19,089 nt of DNA. Source: CAZDYP01 sp964509505 (lineage in GTDB: Bacteria > Chloroflexota > Anaerolineae > JACRMK01). A program made the position numbers and the translations under genes. This document shows, in pieces, positions 6,769-12,709 of the stretch. Under the pieces are notes generated by a model, which was not told the DNA's origin, searched no databases, and saw only the letters and a list, made by a program, of their open reading frames with translations. The stretch is from contig CAZDYP010000094.1 in assembly GCA_964509505.1 (NCBI GenBank), positions 1-19,089 of the forward strand, read 5' to 3'. How positions within the stretch are numbered: the first letter of the stretch is position 1; each line of letters begins with the position of its first letter.

Positions 6769-6868
6769 NNNNNNNNNNNNNNNNNNNNNNNNNNNNNNNN
6801 NNNNNNNNNNNNNNNNNNNNNNNNNNNNNNNNNNNNNNNNNNNNNNNNNNNNNNNNNNNNNNNNNNNN
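6769..6868. other. Assembly gap (100 Ns)
   Basis: Exactly 100 Ns separate the rplM upstream spacer from the truA 3' end. A round 100 usually marks a scaffold join of unknown length. Sequence, and even a small gene, may be missing here. Confidence 0.97.
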
Positions 6869-6878
6869 GTTTACCGCA

Positions 6879-7601
6879 TCAATATTCCACACACCACAAG
6901 CACAAGCCTTGCGGCTCGGCTTTCCACTTCACTAACGCCTTATCGCGCGCTTGCACGATGTTGGCAAATTCATCCAGCGTCATGCGTCCCACGCCAACCT
7001 GCACTAATGTCCCAACGATCCGCCGCACCATGCCCTGCAAGAACGCATTTGCCCTCAACTCGATCTGCACCCACTCCAACTCACGCCAGCACCGCGCCGC
7101 CAGCACCTCACGCACCGTATGTTCGCCTTTTTCGGGCGCATTGCCAAACGCGGCGAAATCGCGCTTGCCTACACAGCTTTGCAATGCAAGGTGCATCTGT
7201 GTCGCCTCCAGCGGTGATGACACATGCCATGCCAACCGAGCGGACAACGGCGCGCGCGCGCAATTATTGTTAATCGTGTAACGATACGTCCGCGCCCGCG
7301 CCGAGTAACGCGCATGGAATTGCTCATCCACTGCGCGCAGCGTTTGCACTGCGATCGCTTCGGGCAAGACTGCATTCAGCGCGCGCTGCAACTCAGCCCA
7401 TGAGTGTCGCCAATTGGTTTTGAACGAAATGACCTGTGCGCGCGCATGAACTCCCGCATCCGTGCGCCCTGCCCCGACAACACGAGTCGTCTCTTGCGTT
7501 ACCTGCGACAAGGCTTCTTCCAACACGCCTTGAATGGTGTTCGCCCCCGCTTGAATCTGAAACCCGTAATAATCCGTGCCGTCGTATTGCACGACAGCCA
7601 T
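6879..7601 (-). CDS. truA: tRNA pseudouridine(38-40) synthase
   Basis: TruA isomerises uridines 38-40 in the tRNA anticodon stem-loop to pseudouridine. The catalytic aspartate is Asp48 in GAGRTDAGVHA. Other family segments are YDGTDYYGFQIQ at the N-terminus, YSARARTYRY, FAAFGN and FLQGMVRRIVGTL. Length from ATG 7601 is 240 residues, normal. An in-frame GTG at 7613 would add four residues, but it lies in the heptanucleotide array and neither start has a clear Shine-Dalgarno site, so ATG 7601 is preferred because it abuts conserved sequence. The order rplQ-truA-rplM-rpsI is common in several bacterial phyla. Translation may be weak or coupled, given the absent ribosome site. Confidence 0.95.
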   Translation of the reverse strand: MAVVQYDGTDYYGFQIQAGANTIQGVLEEALSQVTQETTRVVGAGRTDAGVHARAQVISFKTNWRHSWAELQRALNAVLPEAIAVQTLRAVDEQFHARYSARARTYRYTINNNCARAPLSARLAWHVSSPLEATQMHLALQSCVGKRDFAAFGNAPEKGEHTVREVLAARCWRELEWVQIELRANAFLQGMVRRIVGTLVQVGVGRMTLDEFANIVQARDKALVKWKAEPQGLCLWCVEY

Positions 7602-7675
7602 GACATTCGTCACTTGTCACTCGTCGCCCGTCGCTCGTCGCTCGTCGCCTGCTAGCGACAAACGGCCAACAACTA
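7602..7675. repeat. Heptanucleotide array spanning the rplQ stop to the truA start
   Basis: On the plus strand words TCACTTG, TCACTCG, TCGCCCG, TCGCTCG (twice) and TCGCCTG run with exact period 7. After CTAGCGA and CAAACGG they continue as CCAACAA and CTAAGAA, which include the rplQ stop (TAG, 7673-7675). TTGTCACT and AGCGACAA form an outer inverted pair with one wobble. It replaces any obvious ribosome site for truA. Confidence 0.75.
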
Positions 7676-8053
7676 AGAACTAGCAGCGCCCTCGCGTTCC
7701 ACATCCACCAACTCAAGCAACACCATGGGCGCGGCGTCGCCTTTGCGGGGCCCCAACTTGTACATACGCGTATAGCCGCCGCTGCGGCCCTTATAATCGG
7801 GCGCGATTTCGTCCACCAATTTCTTCGCAACGTCTTTTGACGTCAAAGCCGCATAAACCAGACGACGTGAAGCCAGATCGCCTTTGCGCGCCAACGAAAT
7901 CAATTTTTCTGCTTGACCGCGCACTGCTTTGGCTTTGGCTTCCGTTGTCTCAATGCGCTCATGCTTGAACAACTCCGTCATCAATCCTTTGAACAAGGCT
8001 TGGCGCTGTCCCGTGCTGCGCCCAAGTTTGCGCCCATAATCGCGATGTCGCAT
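7673..8053 (-). CDS. rplQ: 50S ribosomal protein L17
   Basis: L17 is a large-subunit protein near the exit-tunnel side. The 126-residue product begins with the invariant-looking MRHRDYGRKLGRSTGQRQALFKGL pattern and includes ELFKHERIETTEAKAKAVR and the C-terminal GGYTRMYKLGPRKGDAAPMVLLELV. The start (8051-8053) directly follows the rpoA stop with no spacer, and GAGGAGG inside the rpoA end serves as its ribosome site, so translation is likely coupled to rpoA. The last residues ASS and the TAG stop merge into the heptanucleotide array downstream. Confidence 0.98.
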   Translation of the reverse strand: MRHRDYGRKLGRSTGQRQALFKGLMTELFKHERIETTEAKAKAVRGQAEKLISLARKGDLASRRLVYAALTSKDVAKKLVDEIAPDYKGRSGGYTRMYKLGPRKGDAAPMVLLELVDVEREGAASS

Positions 8054-9055
8054 TTAAGCCTCCTCATCCTCGTACTCGTCTTCATCTTCATCCTCCTCCA
8101 GACTTTCCGCGCTATATGAGCCCTCGGCAATGAAACCGCGCTCTTGCAATTTGTTCAACAACTCGTTGAGTGACTTGCGCCCGAAGTTACGAATGGACAT
8201 CAACTCCTCTTCGCCCTTTGCCAACTTGTCGAGCACTTCGCCAACCTTCGTGATACTGGCGCGCTTCAAGCAATTATAGGCGCGCACCGACAAGTTTAAA
8301 TCTTCGATGGGCAAGTCGCGCCCAACCCCCTCTTCAAGTTGCGGCAGCGTGGGCGCTTCGGGCGGCACCAAATCCTCTTCGCGTAACCGCGAGGCAATGA
8401 TGAAGTGTTTTGCCAATATGGTGGACGACTCGGTCAGCGCCTCCAGTGGACGAATTGTGCCATCCGTCCAAATCTCAAGTATCAACCGATCCAGATTGGC
8501 GATCTGCCCAATACGCTCAGGCTTGATCGTGAAATTCACTTTGCGAATCGGGCTAAAGATGGCGTCAACCGGAATCTCGCCAATTGGCAATTTACCGCGC
8601 TCTTCGGCAGGCGAGAACCCCTTGCCTTTCGACACGACCAAATCCACGGTCACCTGCGAATCGTCCCCATCCAACGTGAGCAGATGTAACTCCGGATTGA
8701 CGACTTCGACGCCGGCCGGCGTTTCGACATCACCCGCCCGGATCTCGCCAGCGCCCTTGCGCTCAATCGTTAAGCGCACCGACTCGTCGCCATCCATCTT
8801 CAAGCGCATCTGTTTGACGTTCAAAATCAATTCAATCGTATCTTCTTTAACGCCCTCGATACTCGAGAACTCATGATGCACGCCATCGATTTTAATCGAG
8901 GTCACTGCGGCGCCCGTCAAGGCCGATAGCAAGACGCGGCGCAACGCGTTCCCAATGGTTATGCCCAATCCCTTTTCCAGCGGTCCAATCGAAAAACGCC
9001 CATAGTTCTGCGTGAGCGCCTCACTCTCAATTTTGGGAAGAATGAGATTAATCAA
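8054..9055 (-). CDS. rpoA: RNA polymerase subunit alpha (TTG start)
   Basis: Alpha dimerises to nucleate RNA polymerase assembly, and its C-terminal domain contacts UP elements and activators. The 333-residue protein has the N-terminal domain (about 1-235; YGRFSIGPLEKGLGITIGNALRRVLLSAL) and C-terminal domain (about 250-315; LNLSVRAYNCLKRASI and SIRNFGRKSLNELLNKL). It ends in a highly acidic tail of alternating Glu and Asp (about 320-333). The start codon is TTG at 9053-9055, supported by TGAGGAGGCT with seven bases of spacing and by alignment of MINLILPKIE to the family start; no ATG is nearby. It lies in the alpha operon order rpsM-rpsK-rpsD-rpoA-rplQ. A hairpin-forming spacer precedes its ribosome site. 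Confidence 0.97.
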   Translation of the reverse strand: MINLILPKIESEALTQNYGRFSIGPLEKGLGITIGNALRRVLLSALTGAAVTSIKIDGVHHEFSSIEGVKEDTIELILNVKQMRLKMDGDESVRLTIERKGAGEIRAGDVETPAGVEVVNPELHLLTLDGDDSQVTVDLVVSKGKGFSPAEERGKLPIGEIPVDAIFSPIRKVNFTIKPERIGQIANLDRLILEIWTDGTIRPLEALTESSTILAKHFIIASRLREEDLVPPEAPTLPQLEEGVGRDLPIEDLNLSVRAYNCLKRASITKVGEVLDKLAKGEEELMSIRNFGRKSLNELLNKLQERGFIAEGSYSAESLEEDEDEDEYEDEEA

Positions 9056-9070
9056 GCGGCAGCCTCCTCA

Positions 9071-9130
9071 TCAAAGGATAAAGAATGAAGGCTAAAGGTT
9101 GAATGAAAGCCTCAGTTCGTCCTTTAGCCT
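9071..9130. repeat. Heptanucleotide arm and perfect 10-bp inverted repeat before rpoA
   Basis: Words AAGGATA, AAGAATG, AAGGCTA, AAGGTTG and AATGAAA run with period 7 on the plus strand. AGGCTAAAGG (9089-9098) and CCTTTAGCCT (9121-9130) are perfect complements around a 22-base loop. In the transcript this hairpin lies about 30 bases upstream of the rpoA start. Confidence 0.7.
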
Positions 9131-9145
9131 AAGCCCTCTTCTGAC

Positions 9146-9277
9146 GTTTAAAAAATTAATCCCGTGACTGCTCGCGGTGAATGGACACAGCCACCGCCCA
9201 CCACGCGAGCTGTATTCAGCCTGCGCAAGTAGTGCATGGTGAGCGTGTCGCACCATGACGGAAATAATTTCTCAAAG
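9146..9277 (+). repeat. Hairpin-rich repeat element, copy C (diverged)
   Basis: Terminal inverted repeats are GTTTAAAAAATTAATCCCGT (from 9146) and the minus-strand TTTGAGAAATTATTTCCGT from the right end. The block GCTCGCGGTGAATGGACAC followed by CCACCGCCCA aligns with copy A (plus strand) and copy B (minus strand). Where A and B have a GCGGGAT hairpin, C has the unrelated but pairing GCTG-TATT-CAGC stem inside GCG and CGC. It occupies most of the rpsD-rpoA spacer; no gene is there. Confidence 0.65.
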
Positions 9278-9308
9278 TTCATTAGAGGTTCAGACTTCAC
9301 CCCTGTCA

Positions 9309-9944
9309 TTACCGCGAATAATACTCGACAATCAACTGTTCATTCAACGTCACTTGAATCTGGTCGCGCGACGGCGCGCCCAACACCTTTGCCGACCAAT
9401 TGGCGTCGTTGCGTTGCAACCATTCGGGCGCGCGACGCTCGCGCAACAACTCACTGACGGCTTTAAAATACTTGGTCTGCGTGCTGCGCTCCCGCACCGT
9501 CACGACGTCGCCAGGACGCAAAATGGCCGATGGGATATTCATCGGGCGTCCATTCACCGACACATGCCCATGATTCGTAATTTGGCGCGCCTGCGCGCGT
9601 GAGTCCGCATAACCTAAGCGAAACAGCACGTTGTCCAAGCGTCGTTCCAACAGTTGCAACAAGTTGACACCCGTCATGCCCGGGCGGCGCTCCGCCTCTT
9701 CAAACAGACGCTGGAACTGCTTTTCCGACACGCCATAGATGCGACGCGCTCGTTGCTTTTCGCGCAGCTGCACCGCATAGTCCGACGCCTTGCGGCGCAT
9801 GGACTTCTTCGGACCATGCTCGCCCGGCGGATAGGGGCGCTTCTCAATAGGGCATTTCGGTGAAAAACACTTCTCGCCCTTCAAAAACAACTTCATGCCT
9901 TCGCGGCGGCACAATTTACAAACACTCTCAGTGTATCTTGCCAT
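9309..9944 (-). CDS. rpsD: 30S ribosomal protein S4 (zinc-type)
   Basis: S4 is a primary 16S rRNA-binding protein that starts assembly of the small-subunit body. The 211-residue product has zinc-type N-terminal cysteines (Cys9, Cys12, Cys26, Cys31 in VCKLC and KCFSPKC), and an S4 RNA-binding domain around RRLDNVLFRLGYADSRAQARQ and GHVSVNGR. GGAGG lies four bases before ATG 9944. In many bacteria S4 represses its own alpha operon, but no known leader structure can be recognised upstream here. The rpsK-rpsD spacer has a perfect hairpin and tandem heptamers, and the rpsD-rpoA spacer holds repeat copy C. Confidence 0.98.
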   Translation of the reverse strand: MARYTESVCKLCRREGMKLFLKGEKCFSPKCPIEKRPYPPGEHGPKKSMRRKASDYAVQLREKQRARRIYGVSEKQFQRLFEEAERRPGMTGVNLLQLLERRLDNVLFRLGYADSRAQARQITNHGHVSVNGRPMNIPSAILRPGDVVTVRERSTQTKYFKAVSELLRERRAPEWLQRNDANWSAKVLGAPSRDQIQVTLNEQLIVEYYSR

Positions 9945-9953
9945 TCATCCTCC

Positions 9954-10005
9954 AACTAGTCGCTCGTCGCTCGTCGCTCGGCATTAGTCACTAGCGACTA
10001 ATGCC
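9954..10005. repeat. Heptamer array and perfect hairpin starting at the rpsK stop
   Basis: In the sense (minus) direction GGCATTAGTC (10005-9996) pairs perfectly with GACTAATGCC (9989-9980) around a six-base loop, beginning at the last base of the rpsK TAG stop. It is followed by GAGCGAC three times in exact tandem and then TAGTTGGAGG, the rpsD ribosome site. No T-run follows, so it is not an intrinsic terminator. Confidence 0.85.
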
Positions 10006-10403
10006 TACACGCGGCGTCGCTTGCGGGGGCGGCAGCCGTTGTGCGGGATCGGCGTGATGTCCGTAATCGAGCGCACCTTCAAGCCTGATGCTTGCAACGC
10101 ACGCAACGCCGACTCACGGCCGGGCCCGGGGCCTTTGATGAACACATCCACTTCGCGCAAGCCCGCATCCACGCATGTGCGCGCCACATTTTGCGCGGCC
10201 AACTGCGCCGCATACGGCGTGCTTTTGCGTGAACCTTTGAAACCCGCCGAGCCGGCGCTCGCCCACAAAATCGTATTGCCCTGCGCGTCCGTCAGCGTCA
10301 CAATGGTATTGTTGAATGTCGCGTGAATGTGCGCTTGCCCGATAGGCGGCGCTTTCTTCGACGGACGGCTGCTCTGGCGCGCCGTGTCTGGTCGTTTTGC
10401 CAT
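10005..10403 (-). CDS. rpsK: 30S ribosomal protein S11
   Basis: S11 sits on the small-subunit platform and touches the E-site mRNA path. The 132-residue product has IHATFNNTIVTLTDAQGN, WASAGSAGFKGSRKSTPYAAQ and the conserved end ITPIPHNGCRPRKRRRV, where the Asn-Gly of PHNGCRP is the site known to form isoaspartate in some bacteria. The N-terminal 20 residues are basic and family-variable. AAGGAGG precedes the ATG (10401-10403), and rpsM ends 12 bases upstream. The stop codon is part of the hairpin and heptamer spacer that separates it from rpsD. Confidence 0.98.
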   Translation of the reverse strand: MAKRPDTARQSSRPSKKAPPIGQAHIHATFNNTIVTLTDAQGNTILWASAGSAGFKGSRKSTPYAAQLAAQNVARTCVDAGLREVDVFIKGPGPGRESALRALQASGLKVRSITDITPIPHNGCRPRKRRRV

Positions 10404-10415
10404 CTCTCCTCCTTA

Positions 10416-10799
10416 TTACTTCTTCGCCTTCGACTTCTTGCGGCCCGCCACCGTCTTCTTCGGTCCCTTACGCGTGCGCGCGTTGGTGCGTGAGCGCTGC
10501 CCATGCACAGGCAAGTTGCGACGATGACGAATGCCACGATACGAACCGATTTCTTGCAGGCGCTTGATGTTCATGCTGATCTCGCGCCGCAAGTCGCCTT
10601 CGACTTTGTACTCCTTGTCAATGAGCGCGCGTAATCGCGCCACTTCGTCGTCGCTCAAATTCTTCACGCGCGTATCGGGATTGATCTTGAGCTTTTCCAA
10701 AATATCATGGCTAGCCGTTGGCCCAATGCCATAGATGTAACGCAAACCGATCTCGACGCGCTTTTCACGCGGCAGGTCAACACCCGCAATCCGAGCCAT
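10416..10799 (-). CDS. rpsM: 30S ribosomal protein S13
   Basis: S13 lies in the head of the small subunit and forms bridges with the large subunit and contacts P-site tRNA. The 127-residue protein starts MARIAGVDLPREKRVEIGL, contains YIYGIGPTASHDIL (helix-hairpin-helix part), GSYRGIRHRRNLPVHGQRSRTNARTRKGPKKTV, and a Lys-rich tail. GGGAG lies five bases before the ATG. It opens the rpsM-rpsK-rpsD-rpoA-rplQ run; a 211-base spacer with repeat copy B separates it from rpmJ, wider than usual for these genes. Confidence 0.98.
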   Translation of the reverse strand: MARIAGVDLPREKRVEIGLRYIYGIGPTASHDILEKLKINPDTRVKNLSDDEVARLRALIDKEYKVEGDLRREISMNIKRLQEIGSYRGIRHRRNLPVHGQRSRTNARTRKGPKKTVAGRKKSKAKK

Positions 10800-10812
10800 C
10801 TGTTCTCCCTTT

Positions 10813-11000
10813 TCGATTTTTGAATTTAGATTCGCTCATGTATCGCAAGCGTGCAACCATCCCTTGCTCACGCGGGATTGCCCCATCCCACGCCATGGTG
10901 GCGGACGTGACCATCCACCACGAGCGGAGCGCTATTTCTAAACATGCGCGTTTAGATTTTTGACGAGACGCGCACGGCTCAATCTAAAATCAAAAATCAA
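10813..11000. repeat. Inverted heptad arms flanking repeat copy B
   Basis: The 20 bases at 10813-10832 and the complement of 10981-11000 agree at 18 of 20 positions. Both are made of words like ATTTTTGA, ATTTAGA and ATCTAAA, ATCAAAA. A third, shorter copy of the arm (GTTTAGATTTTTGA) starts at about 10950, inside the outer pair. The right arm continues to the rpmJ stop. Confidence 0.75.
10837..10946 (+). repeat. Hairpin-rich repeat element, copy B
   Basis: It runs from CATGTATCGCAAGCG to GCTATTTCTAAACATG, ends with imperfect inverted symmetry to copy A. Read on the plus strand it matches copy A on the minus strand at roughly four positions in five over aligned blocks, with a deletion of about 11 bases in the middle. 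The central GCGGGATTGCCCCATCCCACGC keeps an imperfect hairpin. It lies antisense to the operon between rpmJ and rpsM, where infA is not found. Confidence 0.8.
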
Positions 11001-11010
11001 CCATCAAAAA

Positions 11011-11124
11011 TTATCCTTGGCGCTGCTTATGCTTGGGGTTATTGCAAATCACCCGCACCACTCCGTGACGTTTGATGACTTTGCACTTGTCGCACATTTT
11101 CTTAACCGATGCTCTCACCTTCAT
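11011..11124 (-). CDS. rpmJ: 50S ribosomal protein L36 (zinc-type)
   Basis: This 37-residue protein reads MKVRASVKKMCDKCKVIKRH at its start and ends HKQRQG. Cys11, Cys14, Cys27 and His32 are the zinc ligands of the C+ form of L36, the smallest large-subunit protein. AAGGAGG lies five bases before the ATG (11122-11124). It follows map by 113 bases with no infA between. The TAA stop is followed at once by words TTTTTGA, TGGTTGA, TTTTTGA and TTTTAGA, the start of the heptad arm. It is too short for ordinary open-frame listings but unmistakable. Confidence 0.98.
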   Translation of the reverse strand: MKVRASVKKMCDKCKVIKRHGVVRVICNNPKHKQRQG

Positions 11125-11153
11125 GTTTGCCTCCTTGCGCTTCATTGAATGTG

Positions 11154-11231
11154 GAAGTTGGAAATTGGCAGCTGGGCATCTCATCTCCACTTACGCATGA
11201 CTCATGACTCCATTTACTCACTGCCAACTTC
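11154..11231. repeat. Inverted heptad spacer between map and rpmJ
   Basis: Plus-strand words AAGTTGG, AAATTGG and CAGCTGG, then CGCATGA, CTCATGA and CTCCATT, show period 7. GAAGTTGG (11154-11161) and CCAACTTC (11224-11231) are perfect complements; TTGGCAG and CTGCCAA also pair. This is the place where infA would be expected, and no gene fits. Confidence 0.65.
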
Positions 11232-11237
11232 GACGAC

Positions 11238-12014
11238 CTATAACGCCGTCAAAATCTCCGCCGAACCGTTATGCACGGCAATCGTATGCTCGAATTGCGC
11301 GCACCAACTATGATCTTCCATCACAATCGTCCACCCATCCTTCAGTTCGCGCGTCTCATCGCGCCCGAGCGTCAGCAACGGTTCAATCGCATACGTCATG
11401 CCCTCGCGCAATTTGATGCCTTGCCCTGCGGGGCCATGATTAGGCACAGAGGGCTCTTCATGCATCTGTCGCCCCACCCCATGACCCACGTACTTGCGGA
11501 TGACGGCAAAATCATACTGCCTCACAAAGCTCTCGATGGTCCAACCGACATCGCCGATGCGATTACCCGCTTTTGACGCCGCAATGCCGCGATACAACGC
11601 TTCGCGCGTCACGTCGAGCAACTCTTTGATGCGGGGCGATACAGCGCCCACCGGAAATGTCCACGCCGCATCGGCAACCCACCCATCCACCACCGCGCCC
11701 ACATCCACGCTCACAATGTCGCCGTCGCGCAATACGCGCTTGGGATTGGGAATGCCATGCACCAATTCGTCGTTGAGACATACGCAGATATGCGCGGGGA
11801 AGGGGGGGCCGTTTTCATGATGCGGATAACGGAAAAACGACGAGGTCGCGCCATGCTGCCTCAACAGTTCTGCCGCTAACGCATCCAGTTCGCTTGTGCG
11901 CACGCCAGGCGCGACGACCTTCTCCATCTCCACGAGTATCTTGGCGACGATGTGACCCGCCACGCGCATCGCCGCGATCTCGTGTGGGCGCTTCAATACA
12001 ACCTTTTTGCTCAC
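11238..12014 (-). CDS. map: Methionine aminopeptidase, type I (GTG start)
   Basis: It removes the initiator methionine from nascent proteins. In 258 residues all metal and catalytic residues are present: Asp104 (SVDVG), Asp115 (WVADAAW), His178 (YVGHGVG), Glu211 (YAIEPLL), Glu242 (AQFEHTI), and the substrate histidine His86 (LVHGIPN). Length is that of short type I enzymes without an N-terminal zinc extension. The start is GTG at 12012-12014, overlapping the adk stop as GTGA, which implies translational coupling; GAAGG lies about ten bases upstream. The secY-adk-map order is standard, but infA does not follow. Confidence 0.97.
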   Translation of the reverse strand: MSKKVVLKRPHEIAAMRVAGHIVAKILVEMEKVVAPGVRTSELDALAAELLRQHGATSSFFRYPHHENGPPFPAHICVCLNDELVHGIPNPKRVLRDGDIVSVDVGAVVDGWVADAAWTFPVGAVSPRIKELLDVTREALYRGIAASKAGNRIGDVGWTIESFVRQYDFAVIRKYVGHGVGRQMHEEPSVPNHGPAGQGIKLREGMTYAIEPLLTLGRDETRELKDGWTIVMEDHSWCAQFEHTIAVHNGSAEILTAL

Positions 12015-12655
12015 ATCCCAATAACCTTCACGACAGCCGCATACACTTGCTCAATCTCTTGCGCGCCATCCACTTCGCGCAGCACGCCCTGTTGACGATA
12101 ATACGCGATAACGGGCATGGTGTCATTGAAGTACTTGGTCAACCGATTCGCCACCACCTCAGCCTTATCATCGGGACGTTGAATCAATTCGCCGCCGTCA
12201 CGGTCACACACACCTGCTATTTTCGATGGATTGTATTCGACGTGATATGGCGTTTGACACACTTTGCAGAACCAACGTCCCGACAAGCGCTTCAGCAACG
12301 CGCTTTCAGCGACTTTGACGTATAGGACATGCTCTACTTTCTGTCCACGTTCTGCAAACAGCTTGCCTAGCGCTTCGGCTTGTTGCACGGTGCGCGGGAA
12401 GCCGTCGAGAATGATGCCCTTCGCACAATCAGGTTGGCTCATACGCTGCCGAATCATCGCAATCGTCACATCATCAGGCACTAAGTCGCCGCGCGCCAAA
12501 ATCGCTTTGACCTGCTTGCCGAGCTCCGTTTCGTTCTTGATCTGTTCACGAAACAAATCGCCGCTGGCGACGTGAGGCAATTGCAAGCGCGCTTTCATCA
12601 AATCGGCTTGCGTTCCCTTGCCTGCGCCCGGCGCACCCATCAATACAATGTTCAT
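12011..12655 (-). CDS. adk: Adenylate kinase (zinc-type LID)
   Basis: It balances ATP, ADP and AMP. The 214-residue long-form enzyme has the P-loop GAPGAGKGT (7-15), ASGDLFR, the GFPRTVQQAEAL lid hinge and a LID domain with Cys130, Cys133, Cys150 and Asp153 (C-x2-C-x16-C-x2-D). This is a known zinc-binding variant in which Asp replaces the fourth Cys. The ATG (12653-12655) has only a weak GAGAG upstream, lying inside the heptad spacer after secY. The stop overlaps the GTG of map by four bases. Confidence 0.98.
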   Translation of the reverse strand: MNIVLMGAPGAGKGTQADLMKARLQLPHVASGDLFREQIKNETELGKQVKAILARGDLVPDDVTIAMIRQRMSQPDCAKGIILDGFPRTVQQAEALGKLFAERGQKVEHVLYVKVAESALLKRLSGRWFCKVCQTPYHVEYNPSKIAGVCDRDGGELIQRPDDKAEVVANRLTKYFNDTMPVIAYYRQQGVLREVDGAQEIEQVYAAVVKVIGM

Positions 12656-12661
12656 GCTCTC

Positions 12662-12709
12662 GTCATTAGTTGCTAGTCGCTAGTCAGTAGCAGCAACAAC
12701 CAGCGACTA
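12662..12709. repeat. Heptanucleotide spacer running from the secY stop to adk
   Basis: In the sense direction the secY stop codon TAG is the first three bases of the word TAGTCGC, followed by TGGTTGT, TGCTGCT, ACTGACT, AGCGACT, AGCAACT and AATGACG. TAGTCGCT (12674-12681) and AGCGACTA (12702-12709) are perfect complements. The array fills the whole spacer up to the adk ribosome site. Confidence 0.8.

Noticed and set aside
7602..7613. GTG start four codons upstream for truA
   Set aside because: It lies in the heptad array with no ribosome site; ATG 7601 directly precedes the conserved N-terminus. Not fully excluded.
9954..10005. Tandem units as a CRISPR array
   Set aside because: Units are 7 bases with no spacers, and no cas genes are present.
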